From BOG-908 sp965198855 (lineage in GTDB: Bacteria > Pseudomonadota > Alphaproteobacteria > Acetobacterales > Acetobacteraceae), in assembly GCA_965198855.1 (NCBI GenBank), contig CBDAPZ010000001.1, forward strand, positions 2,356,001-2,420,000: a DNA stretch of 64,000 nt. The letters are read 5' to 3'. Below are positions 13,598 through 21,361 of this stretch, piece by piece. Numbering within the stretch: position 1 is the stretch's first letter; each line of letters begins with the position of its first letter. Below the pieces are notes generated by a model, which saw nothing but the letters and a program-made list of their open reading frames with translations, was not told where the DNA came from and did not search any database. Made by a program: the position numbers and the translations under genes.

Positions 13598-14701
13598 ATG
13601 GCCTCTCAGACCAGCCGGGTTTTGCCACTCAACCTCGGTTCGGTCCGGGATCTCGCCCCAACCCTTCGGGCGCTCGCTTGTGTTTCGACCGCGGCGCTGC
13701 TCTCCGCCTGTGCTGGCCATAGTCCACCGATGACCGCCACCCAGGAAGCCGCCACCTATATCGCCCGCGCCAAGCCCAGCTACGCGCCGCCTGGTCCGCC
13801 CAATGACCCGTGGGGCCCTTATATCACCGAGGCCTCCACCAAGTTCGATGTGCCGGAACGCTGGATACGCGAAGTGATGCGCGTCGAATCGGGCGGCCAT
13901 GAGTTCGCCAGCACCGGCGTGCTGATTACCTCACCGGTCGGCGCGATGGGCCTGATGCAGCTCATGCCGGAGACCTATGACGAGGTGCGCGCCCGCTACA
14001 ATATCGGCGACGACGCCTTCGACCCGCATAACAACATCCTCGCCGGCACCGCGTATCTGCGCGAGATGTATGATTCGTTCGGCAGCCCGGGCTTCCTCGC
14101 CGCCTATAATGGTGGGCCTGCGCGACTTGACGACTATCTGACGAAAAACCGCCCGTTGCCGGCCGAGACACGCCGCTACGTCGCGATGATCGCGCCTTAT
14201 ATTCAGGGCGAGTGGCCGAACAACCGTTCGCCGGCCGAGCAATATGCCGTCAACCAGCTGCCGATGGATATCCCTGCGGGCCCGCGCTACGTGGTGCACC
14301 ATGCGCCGGTGCTGCTGGCGCGCAACACGCGCCGTGGCCGCGAACAAGCCGTGCGCTATGCCGCGATCGATCGTCATCACCATGGCCGTGGTGCGGCCCC
14401 CATCGAGCTGGCCGAGGCGCCGGAGCCGCATACCGTTCGCGTGTCCTACATGACGACCAGCGGGCACCATGCGTTCCACGTGATCGAACCCGTGATGTCT
14501 AACGTGACCACCAGCCATCATGGCGGTGGCAGCCATTCGGCGATCCCGTCAAACACCCGTTTCGCGCAGCATGTTTCGGGTAGCGCACATGCCGCCGGCC
14601 ATGTCCAGGTGACTCTCGCGAGCGCCAGATCGGCGCATGTGGCGCCGGCTCATCATGCGTGCCAGAAAATCAGCCACCATAGCGGCTGCGCCGTCAGCTA
14701 A
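13598..14701 (+). CDS. Lytic transglycosylase lipoprotein (SLT domain) with His-rich tail
   Basis: 367 aa. Signal with lipobox LLSAC (Cys38). The SLT catalytic core spans about 75-190: VMRVESGG with catalytic Glu97, VGAMGLMQLMP, and FLAAYNGGPARL. It would cleave the MurNAc-GlcNAc bond at the outer membrane or in the periplasm. The C-terminal 130 residues are unusual, low-complexity and very rich in His, Ser and Ala (RHHHGRGAA, SHHGGGSHS, SHHSGC), perhaps metal-binding. Monocistronic; a perfect hairpin follows. Confidence 0.9.
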   Translation: MASQTSRVLPLNLGSVRDLAPTLRALACVSTAALLSACAGHSPPMTATQEAATYIARAKPSYAPPGPPNDPWGPYITEASTKFDVPERWIREVMRVESGGHEFASTGVLITSPVGAMGLMQLMPETYDEVRARYNIGDDAFDPHNNILAGTAYLREMYDSFGSPGFLAAYNGGPARLDDYLTKNRPLPAETRRYVAMIAPYIQGEWPNNRSPAEQYAVNQLPMDIPAGPRYVVHHAPVLLARNTRRGREQAVRYAAIDRHHHGRGAAPIELAEAPEPHTVRVSYMTTSGHHAFHVIEPVMSNVTTSHHGGGSHSAIPSNTRFAQHVSGSAHAAGHVQVTLASARSAHVAPAHHACQKISHHSGCAVS

Positions 14702-14705
14702 ACGT

Positions 14706-14726
14706 AGGGCGGATAAAATCCGCCCT
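14706..14726. terminator. Bidirectional intrinsic hairpin
   Basis: AGGGCGGAT-AAA-ATCCGCCCT, a perfect 9-bp stem with a 3-nt loop, placed exactly between two convergent genes (stop codons 5 and 13 nt away). Lacks a T-run but position fits termination from both sides. Confidence 0.65.
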
Positions 14727-14738
14727 GCGGACCGCTCT

Positions 14739-15440
14739 TCAGGCGTCCAGGCGGCGACGTTTTGCGAAAGCCAGACCGGCCAGCGCGGTGGCGAGCAGCG
14801 CAAAGGAGGCCGGCTCCGGCACCGTTGTCACCGTCGCGGTCGGGCCGGAGACCATTTCGAAGCTGATTGCCGGCTCCATATTCCAATCCGACCAGTTGTA
14901 GAGATTCACGTCGAGCGCTGCGCCGTCCGCGAAGCTGACGAGGATCGTGTTGGAGAGCGCGGTCTTGATGGCGCCGGACTTGGAGGCCGGCGTGCAGCTG
15001 CCGGCCCAGGTGATGCAGTCGGTCTGCGAGGCGTAGTTGATCGCGTAATTCGCGTCGACGGCGATGTTGCCGTTCACCAGGCTGGCCGTATTGGCACCGG
15101 CGGTGTTGGACACGGAAGTGATGGCCGAGCCGAGCGCGTCGGAGAATGAGAAGTCGACCAGGATGTTGCCGGTTACGAGACCCTTGCCACTGGTCGGGGA
15201 TACCAGCAGGAAGTTCTGCGCCGCTGTCGTCTGGCCCTCGGTGAGGGTGCCGGAGAAGCTGTAGGGAAGATAGGTGCCATTATTGGACCCGGCATTAATC
15301 GTGGGCGTGCCCGGTCCGCTCGATGTCGTTGCCGCCGTATAGGACCCGGAGAAATTTTCCGTTGGGATCGGCGACGCCAAAGCCGCGGTGGAAACTCCCA
15401 AACCAAGCAGCACGATCGCAGCAAACCGGCTCATCATCAA
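14739..15440 (-). CDS. PEP-CTERM sorting-domain protein
   Basis: 233 aa exported protein. Signal peptide RFAAIVLLGLGVSTAALA; the mature part is Ser/Thr/Gly/Asn-rich and beta-like. It ends with VPEPASFALLATALAGLAFA and KRRR, the PEP motif, hydrophobic helix and basic end of a PEP-CTERM anchor that an exosortase cleaves. A Cys pair sits in DCITWAGSC. No exosortase gene is in the window. Often such proteins belong to the extracellular matrix; specific function unknown. Confidence 0.85.
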   Translation of the reverse strand: MMMSRFAAIVLLGLGVSTAALASPIPTENFSGSYTAATTSSGPGTPTINAGSNNGTYLPYSFSGTLTEGQTTAAQNFLLVSPTSGKGLVTGNILVDFSFSDALGSAITSVSNTAGANTASLVNGNIAVDANYAINYASQTDCITWAGSCTPASKSGAIKTALSNTILVSFADGAALDVNLYNWSDWNMEPAISFEMVSGPTATVTTVPEPASFALLATALAGLAFAKRRRLDA

Positions 15441-15668
15441 ACCCCATCAAAATCGTCAGGCCAAAGCTGAACGAACTGTTAACGGAATCCGGGGCAGCTG
15501 TAAACCACTTTTCGATACCTTCGACGTTATTTTTGTTTATTTTACCGTCAAAGCTTAAATTTTGAGATAAGTCATATAAGTGACGTGACATTCGCCTTAT
15601 GCGCGAGGCGGCAGGTAGCCACAAAGCTGTTCCACGCTCATGAGCATAACCATAGGTTGAAGAGATGA

Positions 15669-15692
15669 TCGCGCCGTAAGATGACGGCGCGA
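15669..15692. terminator. Hairpin downstream of nusG
   Basis: TCGCGCCGT-AAGATG-ACGGCGCGA, perfect 9-bp stem, 38 nt beyond the nusG stop codon. It probably ends the secE-nusG transcript, which here does not run on into rplK. Confidence 0.5.
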
Positions 15693-15729
15693 CGGACGTG
15701 GCGGAAGGCCGTAGAGACCCTCCCGCAGA

Positions 15730-16260
15730 TCAGACCTTCTCGACCTGGCCGTATTCGAGTTCGACCGGAGTCGACCGACCAAAGATAGAAACAGACACCT
15801 TCAGGCGGCCCTTTTCCTCGTCGATCTCCTCCACCGTGCCGTTGAAGCTGGTGAACGGACCGTCGGCCACGCGCACCTGTTCGCCGATCTCAAACACCAC
15901 CGAGCGACGGGGATGGTCCACGCCTTCCTGGGCCTGCTTCATGATCCGATCGGCTTCCGCCTCGCTGATCGGCGTGGGGCGCAGCTTGGTGCCGAGGAAG
16001 CCGGTAACCTTCGGGGTGTTCTTGATCAGATGCCAGGCGTCGTCCGTCAGCTCCATCTTCACCAGCACGTAGCCGGGGAAGAACTTGCGCTCGGCATTGA
16101 TCTTCTGGCCGCGCCTGACCTCGACCACTTCTTCGGAGGGGACCAGTACCTCGTCGATATGGTCGGCAAGGCCCTTCTGGTCGGCCTGCTCCTTGATGGC
16201 CTGCGCGATCTTCTTCTCGAAGCCGGAATAGACGTGAACGACATACCAACGTTTAGCCAT
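15730..16260 (-). CDS. nusG: Transcription termination/antitermination factor NusG
   Basis: 176 aa, full length. N-terminal NGN domain begins KRWYVVHVYSGFEKKIAQAI and includes FFPGYVLVKMELTDDAWHLI and VTGFLG. The C-terminal KOW domain is VRVADGPFTSFNGTVEEID with KVSVSIFGRSTPVELEY. It binds RNA polymerase and links it to Rho or ribosomal S10. Encoded 16 nt after secE and downstream of tRNA-Trp, the usual bacterial order. Confidence 0.97.
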   Translation of the reverse strand: MAKRWYVVHVYSGFEKKIAQAIKEQADQKGLADHIDEVLVPSEEVVEVRRGQKINAERKFFPGYVLVKMELTDDAWHLIKNTPKVTGFLGTKLRPTPISEAEADRIMKQAQEGVDHPRRSVVFEIGEQVRVADGPFTSFNGTVEEIDEEKGRLKVSVSIFGRSTPVELEYGQVEKV

Positions 16261-16276
16261 GTGCCTGCTCTAACCC

Positions 16277-16471
16277 TCAGTTCGTGCCGGTGAAGAGCAC
16301 GCGTACCAACCAGCCGACCGCCATGTCGACCGAGAAGAAAAATATCGCCGCCAGCGCCGACATGGCCAGCACGAGCCCGGTCGTCACCAACGTCTCGCGC
16401 CGGCTTGGCCACGTGACGCGGCCGGCCTCTATGCGCACTTCGCGGATGAATTTGACGGGGGCAAAAGCCAA
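16277..16471 (-). CDS. secE: SecE, protein translocase subunit
   Basis: 64 aa, the short single-span form. FIREVRIEAGRVTWPSRRET is the conserved cytoplasmic amphipathic helix and hinge, followed by one membrane helix (LVLAMSALAAIFFFSVDMAVGW). Part of the SecYEG channel. Lies between tRNA-Trp and nusG on the same strand. Confidence 0.95.
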   Translation of the reverse strand: MAFAPVKFIREVRIEAGRVTWPSRRETLVTTGLVLAMSALAAIFFFSVDMAVGWLVRVLFTGTN

Positions 16472-16559
16472 GGCGGGTATCCTTGAGTGAGCGGACAGAG
16501 AAGCGGCGGCCAGGGAAGCAAGAGAGAACCAAGACAGTACAAGAAATCGAAAAATCGCG

Positions 16560-16636
16560 TGGCAGGGGCGGAGGGTCTCGAACTCTCAACCTCCGGTTTT
16601 GGAGACCGGCGCTCTAGCCAATTGAGCTACGCCCCT
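16560..16636 (-). tRNA. tRNA-Trp (CCA anticodon)
   Basis: Full cloverleaf on the minus strand: acceptor AGGGGCG / CGCCCCT, anticodon stem CCGGT / ACCGG with loop CTCCAAA, T-arm GAGAG-TTCGAGA-CCCTC-like, discriminator G and an encoded CCA (16560-16562). Immediately upstream of secE, the common arrangement. Confidence 0.95.
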
Positions 16637-16804
16637 GCGGCACCCCCACACAGCAAGGCGGCGGTGGATCACGCGAGCGCGGTATGAAGAGTGCCGGACG
16701 GTTCCTGTCAAGAGTGCCGCGCGTATAACCGGGCACGCGCGCGCTGGCCAACAACCGGGCAAGAGGCCTAAACGGTCGGCCGGAACTGATTGGAGTAAGG
16801 ATTG

Positions 16805-17368
16805 ATGCGCAAGCCGGCCCCTTGGCTGCTCGCCGTTTTCTCGACTGCCGCCGGCCTCGCCGCCGCGGTCTCCAGCGCCCAGGCGCATGATGCGCAGCGG
16901 GTGAAATTCGTGGCCTCGGTCCATATCGCCGCACCGCCGGCACGTGTCTGGGCGATGATCGGCCATTTTCACGACCTCTCCTGGGACGACCAGGTCGCCA
17001 AGACCTCCGGGACCGGGGGCGACGTGCCCGATTCGACCCGCACCATCACGCTGAAATCCGGTGGCGTATTGCCCGATGAAGAGCTCGAGCGCTACGAGCC
17101 GCAGAATTTTACGTATGCCACCTTCCTGCCCCATGTGGACGTGAAGATCCTGCCGGTGACCAATTTCTCCTCGATCCTCGTGGTCGTGCCGCAGCCCGAT
17201 GGCGGTTCCAAGGTGGAGTGGCGTTGCGCCTTCTATCGCGGGTTCCCGAATTTCGGCCCGCCGCCGGAGCTGAACGAGGCTGCCGCCATCAAGGCCGTCA
17301 CCGCCCTCACCCAGCCTGCTCTGGACGGCCTCAAAGAAAAGCTGGAACGACCGATCCCTACGAACTGA
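16805..17368 (+). CDS. Exported SRPBCC-family protein, paralogue 1
   Basis: 187 aa. Signal peptide WLLAVFSTAAGLAAAVSSAQA, then a START-like SRPBCC fold: VASVHIAAPPARVWAMIGHF, RTITLKSGG, FTYATFLPHVDVKILP, SKVEWRCAFYRG, and a C-terminal helix. These are ligand-binding hydrophobic-pocket proteins; export is unusual for the fold. ATG 16805 chosen (GGAGTAAGG upstream). Clearly homologous along its whole length to the next gene (FHDLSW, LPHVD, KVEWR, NEAA.IKAVTA shared). Role unknown. Confidence 0.8.
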   Translation: MRKPAPWLLAVFSTAAGLAAAVSSAQAHDAQRVKFVASVHIAAPPARVWAMIGHFHDLSWDDQVAKTSGTGGDVPDSTRTITLKSGGVLPDEELERYEPQNFTYATFLPHVDVKILPVTNFSSILVVVPQPDGGSKVEWRCAFYRGFPNFGPPPELNEAAAIKAVTALTQPALDGLKEKLERPIPTN

Positions 17369-17457
17369 GCAGACGCATACAACGTTCGGACGGTTTGCGA
17401 CGCCCCAGGTCATGAGGCGATAAGCGTGCCGACACCGCCTTCGGGAGCATTTAAGAT

Positions 17458-18015
17458 ATGTCCAAGACGCGCCGCGCTTTGATCGCCGGGCTCGCCTGCC
17501 TCGCTACTTCTCCTGGAGTGATCTCTCAAGCCTGGGCGCACGGCCCCACCCGCCAGAAGCTGGAGCTTTCGGTCGAAGTGGCTGCTCCACCCGACAAGGT
17601 TTGGGCGGTCATCGGGAATTTTCACGACCTCTCCTGGGTGCCTACCGTGGCCAAGGTAGACGGCGCCGGCGGCAACGATCCCGATACCGCAAAACGCGAC
17701 GTGACGCTGAAGAGCGGCGGCGCCTGGAAGGCCGAGGAACTCAGCGATTACGACGCAGCCAAATTCACCTATGGCACCTTCCTGCCCCATGTCGACACGA
17801 AGGTGCTGCCGGTCGCCGATTTCTCGACTCATATCAGCGTCACCGCCGGCCCTGGTGGCACGTCGAAAGTAGAGTGGCGCTCTGCCTTCTACCGCGGCTA
17901 CCCGAACAACAACCCGCCACCTGATCTGAACGAAGAGGCGGCCGTCAAAGCCGTCACCGCCTTTTGCCAACCTGCGCTGGATGGGCTGAAGGCACGTTTC
18001 GGAGGCGGCCACTGA
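17458..18015 (+). CDS. Exported SRPBCC-family protein, paralogue 2
   Basis: 185 aa. Signal begins KTRRALIAGLACLATSPGVI and ends AWA; the RR could make it a Tat substrate, but this is not certain. Mature part repeats paralogue 1: VEVAAPPDKVWAVIGNFHDL, VTLKSGGAWKAEEL, FTYGTFLPHVDTKVLPVADF, SKVEWRSAFYRGYP, NEEAAVKAVTAF. A GGGAG site precedes the ATG. Its TGA overlaps the probable CTG start of the following beta-propeller gene. Tandem duplication with paralogue 1 is the simplest explanation. Confidence 0.8.
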   Translation: MSKTRRALIAGLACLATSPGVISQAWAHGPTRQKLELSVEVAAPPDKVWAVIGNFHDLSWVPTVAKVDGAGGNDPDTAKRDVTLKSGGAWKAEELSDYDAAKFTYGTFLPHVDTKVLPVADFSTHISVTAGPGGTSKVEWRSAFYRGYPNNNPPPDLNEEAAVKAVTAFCQPALDGLKARFGGGH

Positions 18016-18959
18016 AAACGCGGCCACTGAAAACACTGGCGCTGCTTGCGGCACTGGCTTTGCCAAATGCCGCAAGCGCTGCCGAAGCTTTCATCACCGA
18101 TCAGGACGGCAACGCTGTCACCGTGATCGATCTCGCCACCCGCAAGACGGTGGCGACGATCCCGGTGGACGGCAAACCCGCCGGCATCGCAATGACGCGA
18201 GATGGTGCTACGGCCTACGTCACCAGCCCCTCGGCGCAGATGGTGAGCGTTATCGACACCGCCGCGCACATGGTTATCCGCCATTTCGCAGCACCCGGTG
18301 GCCCGCTCGGCATCGCAGTCCATCCTTCTGGTAGCCCACTCTACGTTGCAGACTGGTATTCCGCCCGGATCGAGGTCATCGACCCTGCAAGCGGCAAGAT
18401 GCTCGGCCAGATCGATGTCGGCCAATCGCCGTCCGGCCTGGCGCTGACACCCGACGGCAAAATCCTCTGTGTTGCCGACCGCCTCTCGGATGCCGTCTCC
18501 ATCGTCGACACCGCTACACTCAAAGAAATCGCCCGTGTCAAAGTGGGTGCACACCCTTTCGGCCTGGCCATCGATGCAACCGGCAAGCGCGCCTACACGG
18601 CCAATGTCGAAAACAACACCGTCAGTGCAGTCGACCTAGCGACGCAAAGCCTTGCGGGCACCATACAAGTCGGCAAACGCCCCTACGTCGTCGCACTCGA
18701 CGGCCCGCATGGCTTCGTCACCAATGAACTCGCGAGCACCGTCACCGTGTTCGATTTGGTCACGCTCAAAAAGCTCGCGACCATCAAAGTGGGCGACTAC
18801 CCGGAAGGCATGCAGGCGAGCCCGGATGGGAAATCCCTCTACGTCGCCAACTGGGACAGCAACACGCTCAGCATCATCGATGCGGCGACGCTGACGGTAA
18901 AGGGCTCGCTTGACGCCGGCAGCAGCCCACGCGCATTCGGCACCTTCATCAAGCCGTAA
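18012..18959 (+). CDS. Exported YVTN-type beta-propeller protein
   Basis: About 315 aa. Signal LKTLALLAALALPNAASA, then seven or so repeats of the YVTN pattern (VTVIDLATRKTVATIPVDGK, PAGIAMTRDGATAYVTSP, VSVIDTAAHMVIR, PSGLALTPDGKILCVADRLS, PYVVALDGPHGFVTNE), so a complete seven-bladed propeller. No PQQ ligands are apparent. The best ribosome site (GGAGG at 18001) points to a CTG start at 18012 overlapping the upstream TGA; otherwise TTG 17964 in the same frame. Cotranscribed with the two SRPBCC genes; probably periplasmic binding or scaffold function. Confidence 0.82.
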   Translation: MKTRPLKTLALLAALALPNAASAAEAFITDQDGNAVTVIDLATRKTVATIPVDGKPAGIAMTRDGATAYVTSPSAQMVSVIDTAAHMVIRHFAAPGGPLGIAVHPSGSPLYVADWYSARIEVIDPASGKMLGQIDVGQSPSGLALTPDGKILCVADRLSDAVSIVDTATLKEIARVKVGAHPFGLAIDATGKRAYTANVENNTVSAVDLATQSLAGTIQVGKRPYVVALDGPHGFVTNELASTVTVFDLVTLKKLATIKVGDYPEGMQASPDGKSLYVANWDSNTLSIIDAATLTVKGSLDAGSSPRAFGTFIKP

Positions 18960-19007
18960 GCAGGCGCCACTTTCGCGTGCGACTTACCTGAGTTAAGTTG
19001 CTGCGGC

Positions 19008-19081
19008 GCGGGCGTAGCATAGTGGTAATGCTCTAGCCTTCCAAGCTAGCTAGGAGGGTTCGATTCCCTTCGCCCGCTCCA
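19008..19081 (+). tRNA. tRNA-Gly (TCC anticodon)
   Basis: Cloverleaf: acceptor GCGGGCG / CGCCCGC, anticodon arm CTAGC-CTTCCAA-GCTAG, T-arm GAGGG-TTCGATT-CCCTT, discriminator T, encoded CCA at 19079-19081. Alone between the propeller gene and an MFS gene. Confidence 0.95.
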
Positions 19082-19177
19082 GAAAGCAAGGCCGGGGGCG
19101 TCGTGCGGAGCACGCTTTCGCATGACGCCCCTGGACCCCGCCAGGGCAAGCCCCTGGACGGCATTATTGGACCTAGA

Positions 19178-20410
19178 ATGATCGTCTCACGTGCCACGCT
19201 TCTGCGGCAGCCGGGCGTGCTGCCCATGATACTTGGCCGCAGCTTCTCTTCTCTCGCAGCGCAAATGCAGGCCGTCGCCGTTGGCTGGCAGATCTACGCC
19301 CTGACAGGCAGCGCCTTCTCACTCGGCCTCGTCGGCTTGGCGCAGTTCCTTCCCGTCGTGACACTTGTCCTGGTGGCAGGCCATGTCGTCGACCGCTCCG
19401 ACCGCCGCAGGATCGCCGCCATCTGCCAAGCTATCGCCGGCGCCGCAGCGATGGCGCTCGCGCTGGCCGCCTTCACCCACCATCTGACGCCGGCGATGAT
19501 CTACGCTCTCGTCATCGTTGTCGGCGCGGCGAAAGCATTCGAAGGGCCCAGCCTGCAGGCGCTGCTGCCAGCCCTCGTGCCGGGCGAACTGTTTCCCAGC
19601 GCAGCCGCCCTCTCCTCCTCCATGTTCCAGACTGCCACCATCCTCGGCCCGTCGCTGGGCGGCCTGCTCTACGGCCTGGGATCCGGTATCATCTACGCCA
19701 TCTGCGCCGGTGTCTTCTTCATCGCAGCCCTTTCGACCTTCCAGGTCCCGGCGATCATCCGCAAAGCCGCTCTCGAACCGCCAAGCCTCGCCTCTTTCTT
19801 CGGCGGCCTCACCTTCATCCGCCAACGCCCCGAAATCCTCGGCGCCATCTCGCTCGACCTGTTCGCCGTGCTCCTTGGGGGCGCTACAGCGCTGCTCCCC
19901 ATCTACGCACACGACATCCTCAAGGCCGGCCCGGTCGGCCTTGGCCTGCTCCGCGCCGCGCCCGGGATCGGTGCCATCCTGGTCTCCGTGTGGCTGACAC
20001 GCCACCCGATGCGCGGTGTTCTTGGATTGAAGATGTTCGCGGCTGTGGGCGTGTTCGGGCTCGCCACCATCCTCTTCGGCGTTTCCAGATCGCTCCCGCT
20101 CTCTGTGGCGATGCTTGCCATCCTTGGCGGTGCGGATGTCGTCAGCGTCGTCATCCGCTCCACCTTGGTGCAGATGCGCACGCCGGACTCCATGCGCGGG
20201 CGCGTCGCCGCCGTGAACATGCTGTTCATCGGCTCCTCCAACCAGCTCGGAGAATTCGAGAGCGGCACGCTTGCCGCCCTCATCGGCGCCACCCCGGCCG
20301 TGGTTCTCGGCGGGGTGGGCACCCTGCTCGTCGCCGGCGTGTGGATGGGGCTGTTCCCCGCTCTGCGCCGCCTCAACAAGATCGAGATGGCACCCGAGGC
20401 CGCCGACTAG
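19178..20410 (+). CDS. MFS transporter (EntS-like, DHA3 family)
   Basis: 410 aa, twelve predicted membrane helices. ILGRSFSSLAAQMQAVAVGW, LVGLAQFLPVVTLVLVAGHV and VDRSDRRRI (motif A) are typical for EntS/DHA3-type exporters, as is VIRSTLVQMRTPDSMRGRVA in the second half. Likely exports a small molecule or siderophore; substrate unknown. ATG 19178 preferred over the far upstream one at 19103. The stop codon overlaps that of the convergent aldo-keto reductase in a CTAG. Confidence 0.88.
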   Translation: MIVSRATLLRQPGVLPMILGRSFSSLAAQMQAVAVGWQIYALTGSAFSLGLVGLAQFLPVVTLVLVAGHVVDRSDRRRIAAICQAIAGAAAMALALAAFTHHLTPAMIYALVIVVGAAKAFEGPSLQALLPALVPGELFPSAAALSSSMFQTATILGPSLGGLLYGLGSGIIYAICAGVFFIAALSTFQVPAIIRKAALEPPSLASFFGGLTFIRQRPEILGAISLDLFAVLLGGATALLPIYAHDILKAGPVGLGLLRAAPGIGAILVSVWLTRHPMRGVLGLKMFAAVGVFGLATILFGVSRSLPLSVAMLAILGGADVVSVVIRSTLVQMRTPDSMRGRVAAVNMLFIGSSNQLGEFESGTLAALIGATPAVVLGGVGTLLVAGVWMGLFPALRRLNKIEMAPEAAD

Positions 20411-21264
20411 CCAGCCATTGTATCGAGCTCGGCAAGGACCTCGGCAGACAGCTTGATGTCGCCGGCTGCCAGGTTTTCCTGCAGATGTGCCACCGACGAC
20501 GTGCCCGGGATGAGCAGGATGTTCGGCGCACGGTGCAACAGCCACGCAAGTGCGATCTGCATCGGCGTCTTGCCGAGCCGCGCTGCCAAGGCGGACAACG
20601 CGCTCGACTGTATCGGCGTGAAACCGCCCAGCGGGAAGAACGGCACATAGGCGATGCCCTCCGCCGCAAGCTGGTCGATCAGCGCATCATCCTGGCGCTG
20701 CACCACATTGTAGAGGTTCTGCACGCAGACGATCTCCGCCATGCGCCGTGCCTCGGCGATCTGCGTCGCGGTCACGTTGCTCAGGCCGATATGGCGTAGG
20801 AGCCCTTTCTGCTGCAGTTCCAGCAAGGCGGTCAGGGGCGCTTCCAGGGAGCCTTCCGTCGGGCCGTGGCCGTCGCCCATCAGGCGCAGATTGACGACAT
20901 CGAGCGTGTCCAGCCCAAGATTGCGCAGATTGTCGTGCGCGCCGGCGGTGAGATCGGCCGCCGAGATCGCCGGCAACCATGAGGCATCGTCGCCCCGGAC
21001 GGCACCGAGCTTGGTGACGATCACCATATCCTTCGGGTAGGGATGCAGCGCCTCGCGGATGATACGGTTGGTCACATGCGGCCCATAGAAATCACTGGTG
21101 TCGATGTGGTTCACGCCGTTGGCCACTGCCTCGCGCAGAACCGCCAAAGCGGCCGCGTGATCCTTCGGCGGCCCGAAAACGCCCTTCCCCGCCAACTGCA
21201 TCGCGCCATAGCCGAGGCGCCCGACGGTCAAGCCGCCCATCGTGAAACTGTTCTGGTTGGTCAT
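20407..21264 (-). CDS. Aldo/keto reductase family oxidoreductase
   Basis: 285 aa TIM-barrel NADPH-dependent reductase. Catalytic residues visible: Asp/Tyr in IDTSDFYGP, Lys in VIVTKLGAVRG, and the His-equivalent region VVNLRLMG. C-terminal ALAWLLHRAPNILLIPGTSS is the NADP-binding end. Acts on aldehydes or ketones; physiological substrate not deducible. Divergent from a LysR regulator with 97 nt between start codons, a typical regulator/target pair. Confidence 0.9.
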   Translation of the reverse strand: MTNQNSFTMGGLTVGRLGYGAMQLAGKGVFGPPKDHAAALAVLREAVANGVNHIDTSDFYGPHVTNRIIREALHPYPKDMVIVTKLGAVRGDDASWLPAISAADLTAGAHDNLRNLGLDTLDVVNLRLMGDGHGPTEGSLEAPLTALLELQQKGLLRHIGLSNVTATQIAEARRMAEIVCVQNLYNVVQRQDDALIDQLAAEGIAYVPFFPLGGFTPIQSSALSALAARLGKTPMQIALAWLLHRAPNILLIPGTSSVAHLQENLAAGDIKLSAEVLAELDTMAG

Positions 21265-21335
21265 CTGCTTCTCTTTCCCAAAGCGAACAGGTCACATATG
21301 GCATCGTAAGATTGCACAAAAACGCCTATCAATCA

Positions 21336-21348
21336 GCACAACCTGTGC
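21336..21348. promoter_or_regulatory. Dyad GCACA-ACC-TGTGC, candidate LysR-type site
   Basis: Short inverted repeat in the shared upstream region of the divergent aldo-keto reductase and LysR genes, 13 nt before the LysR GTG start. Suits an autoregulatory LTTR box, but is short. Confidence 0.3.
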
Positions 21349-21361
21349 AGGAATTCGAACA

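Noticed and set aside
19084..19177. GC-rich inverted repeats after tRNA-Gly as an att site
   Set aside because: GGGGCGTC/GACGCCCC and related motifs are also present in other intergenic regions, there is no integrase, and no tRNA 3' end duplication was found within the window.
19319..20545. 408-codon open frame opposite the MFS gene
   Set aside because: Low-complexity text full of Glu, Gly and Arg, antisense to a certain transporter gene.
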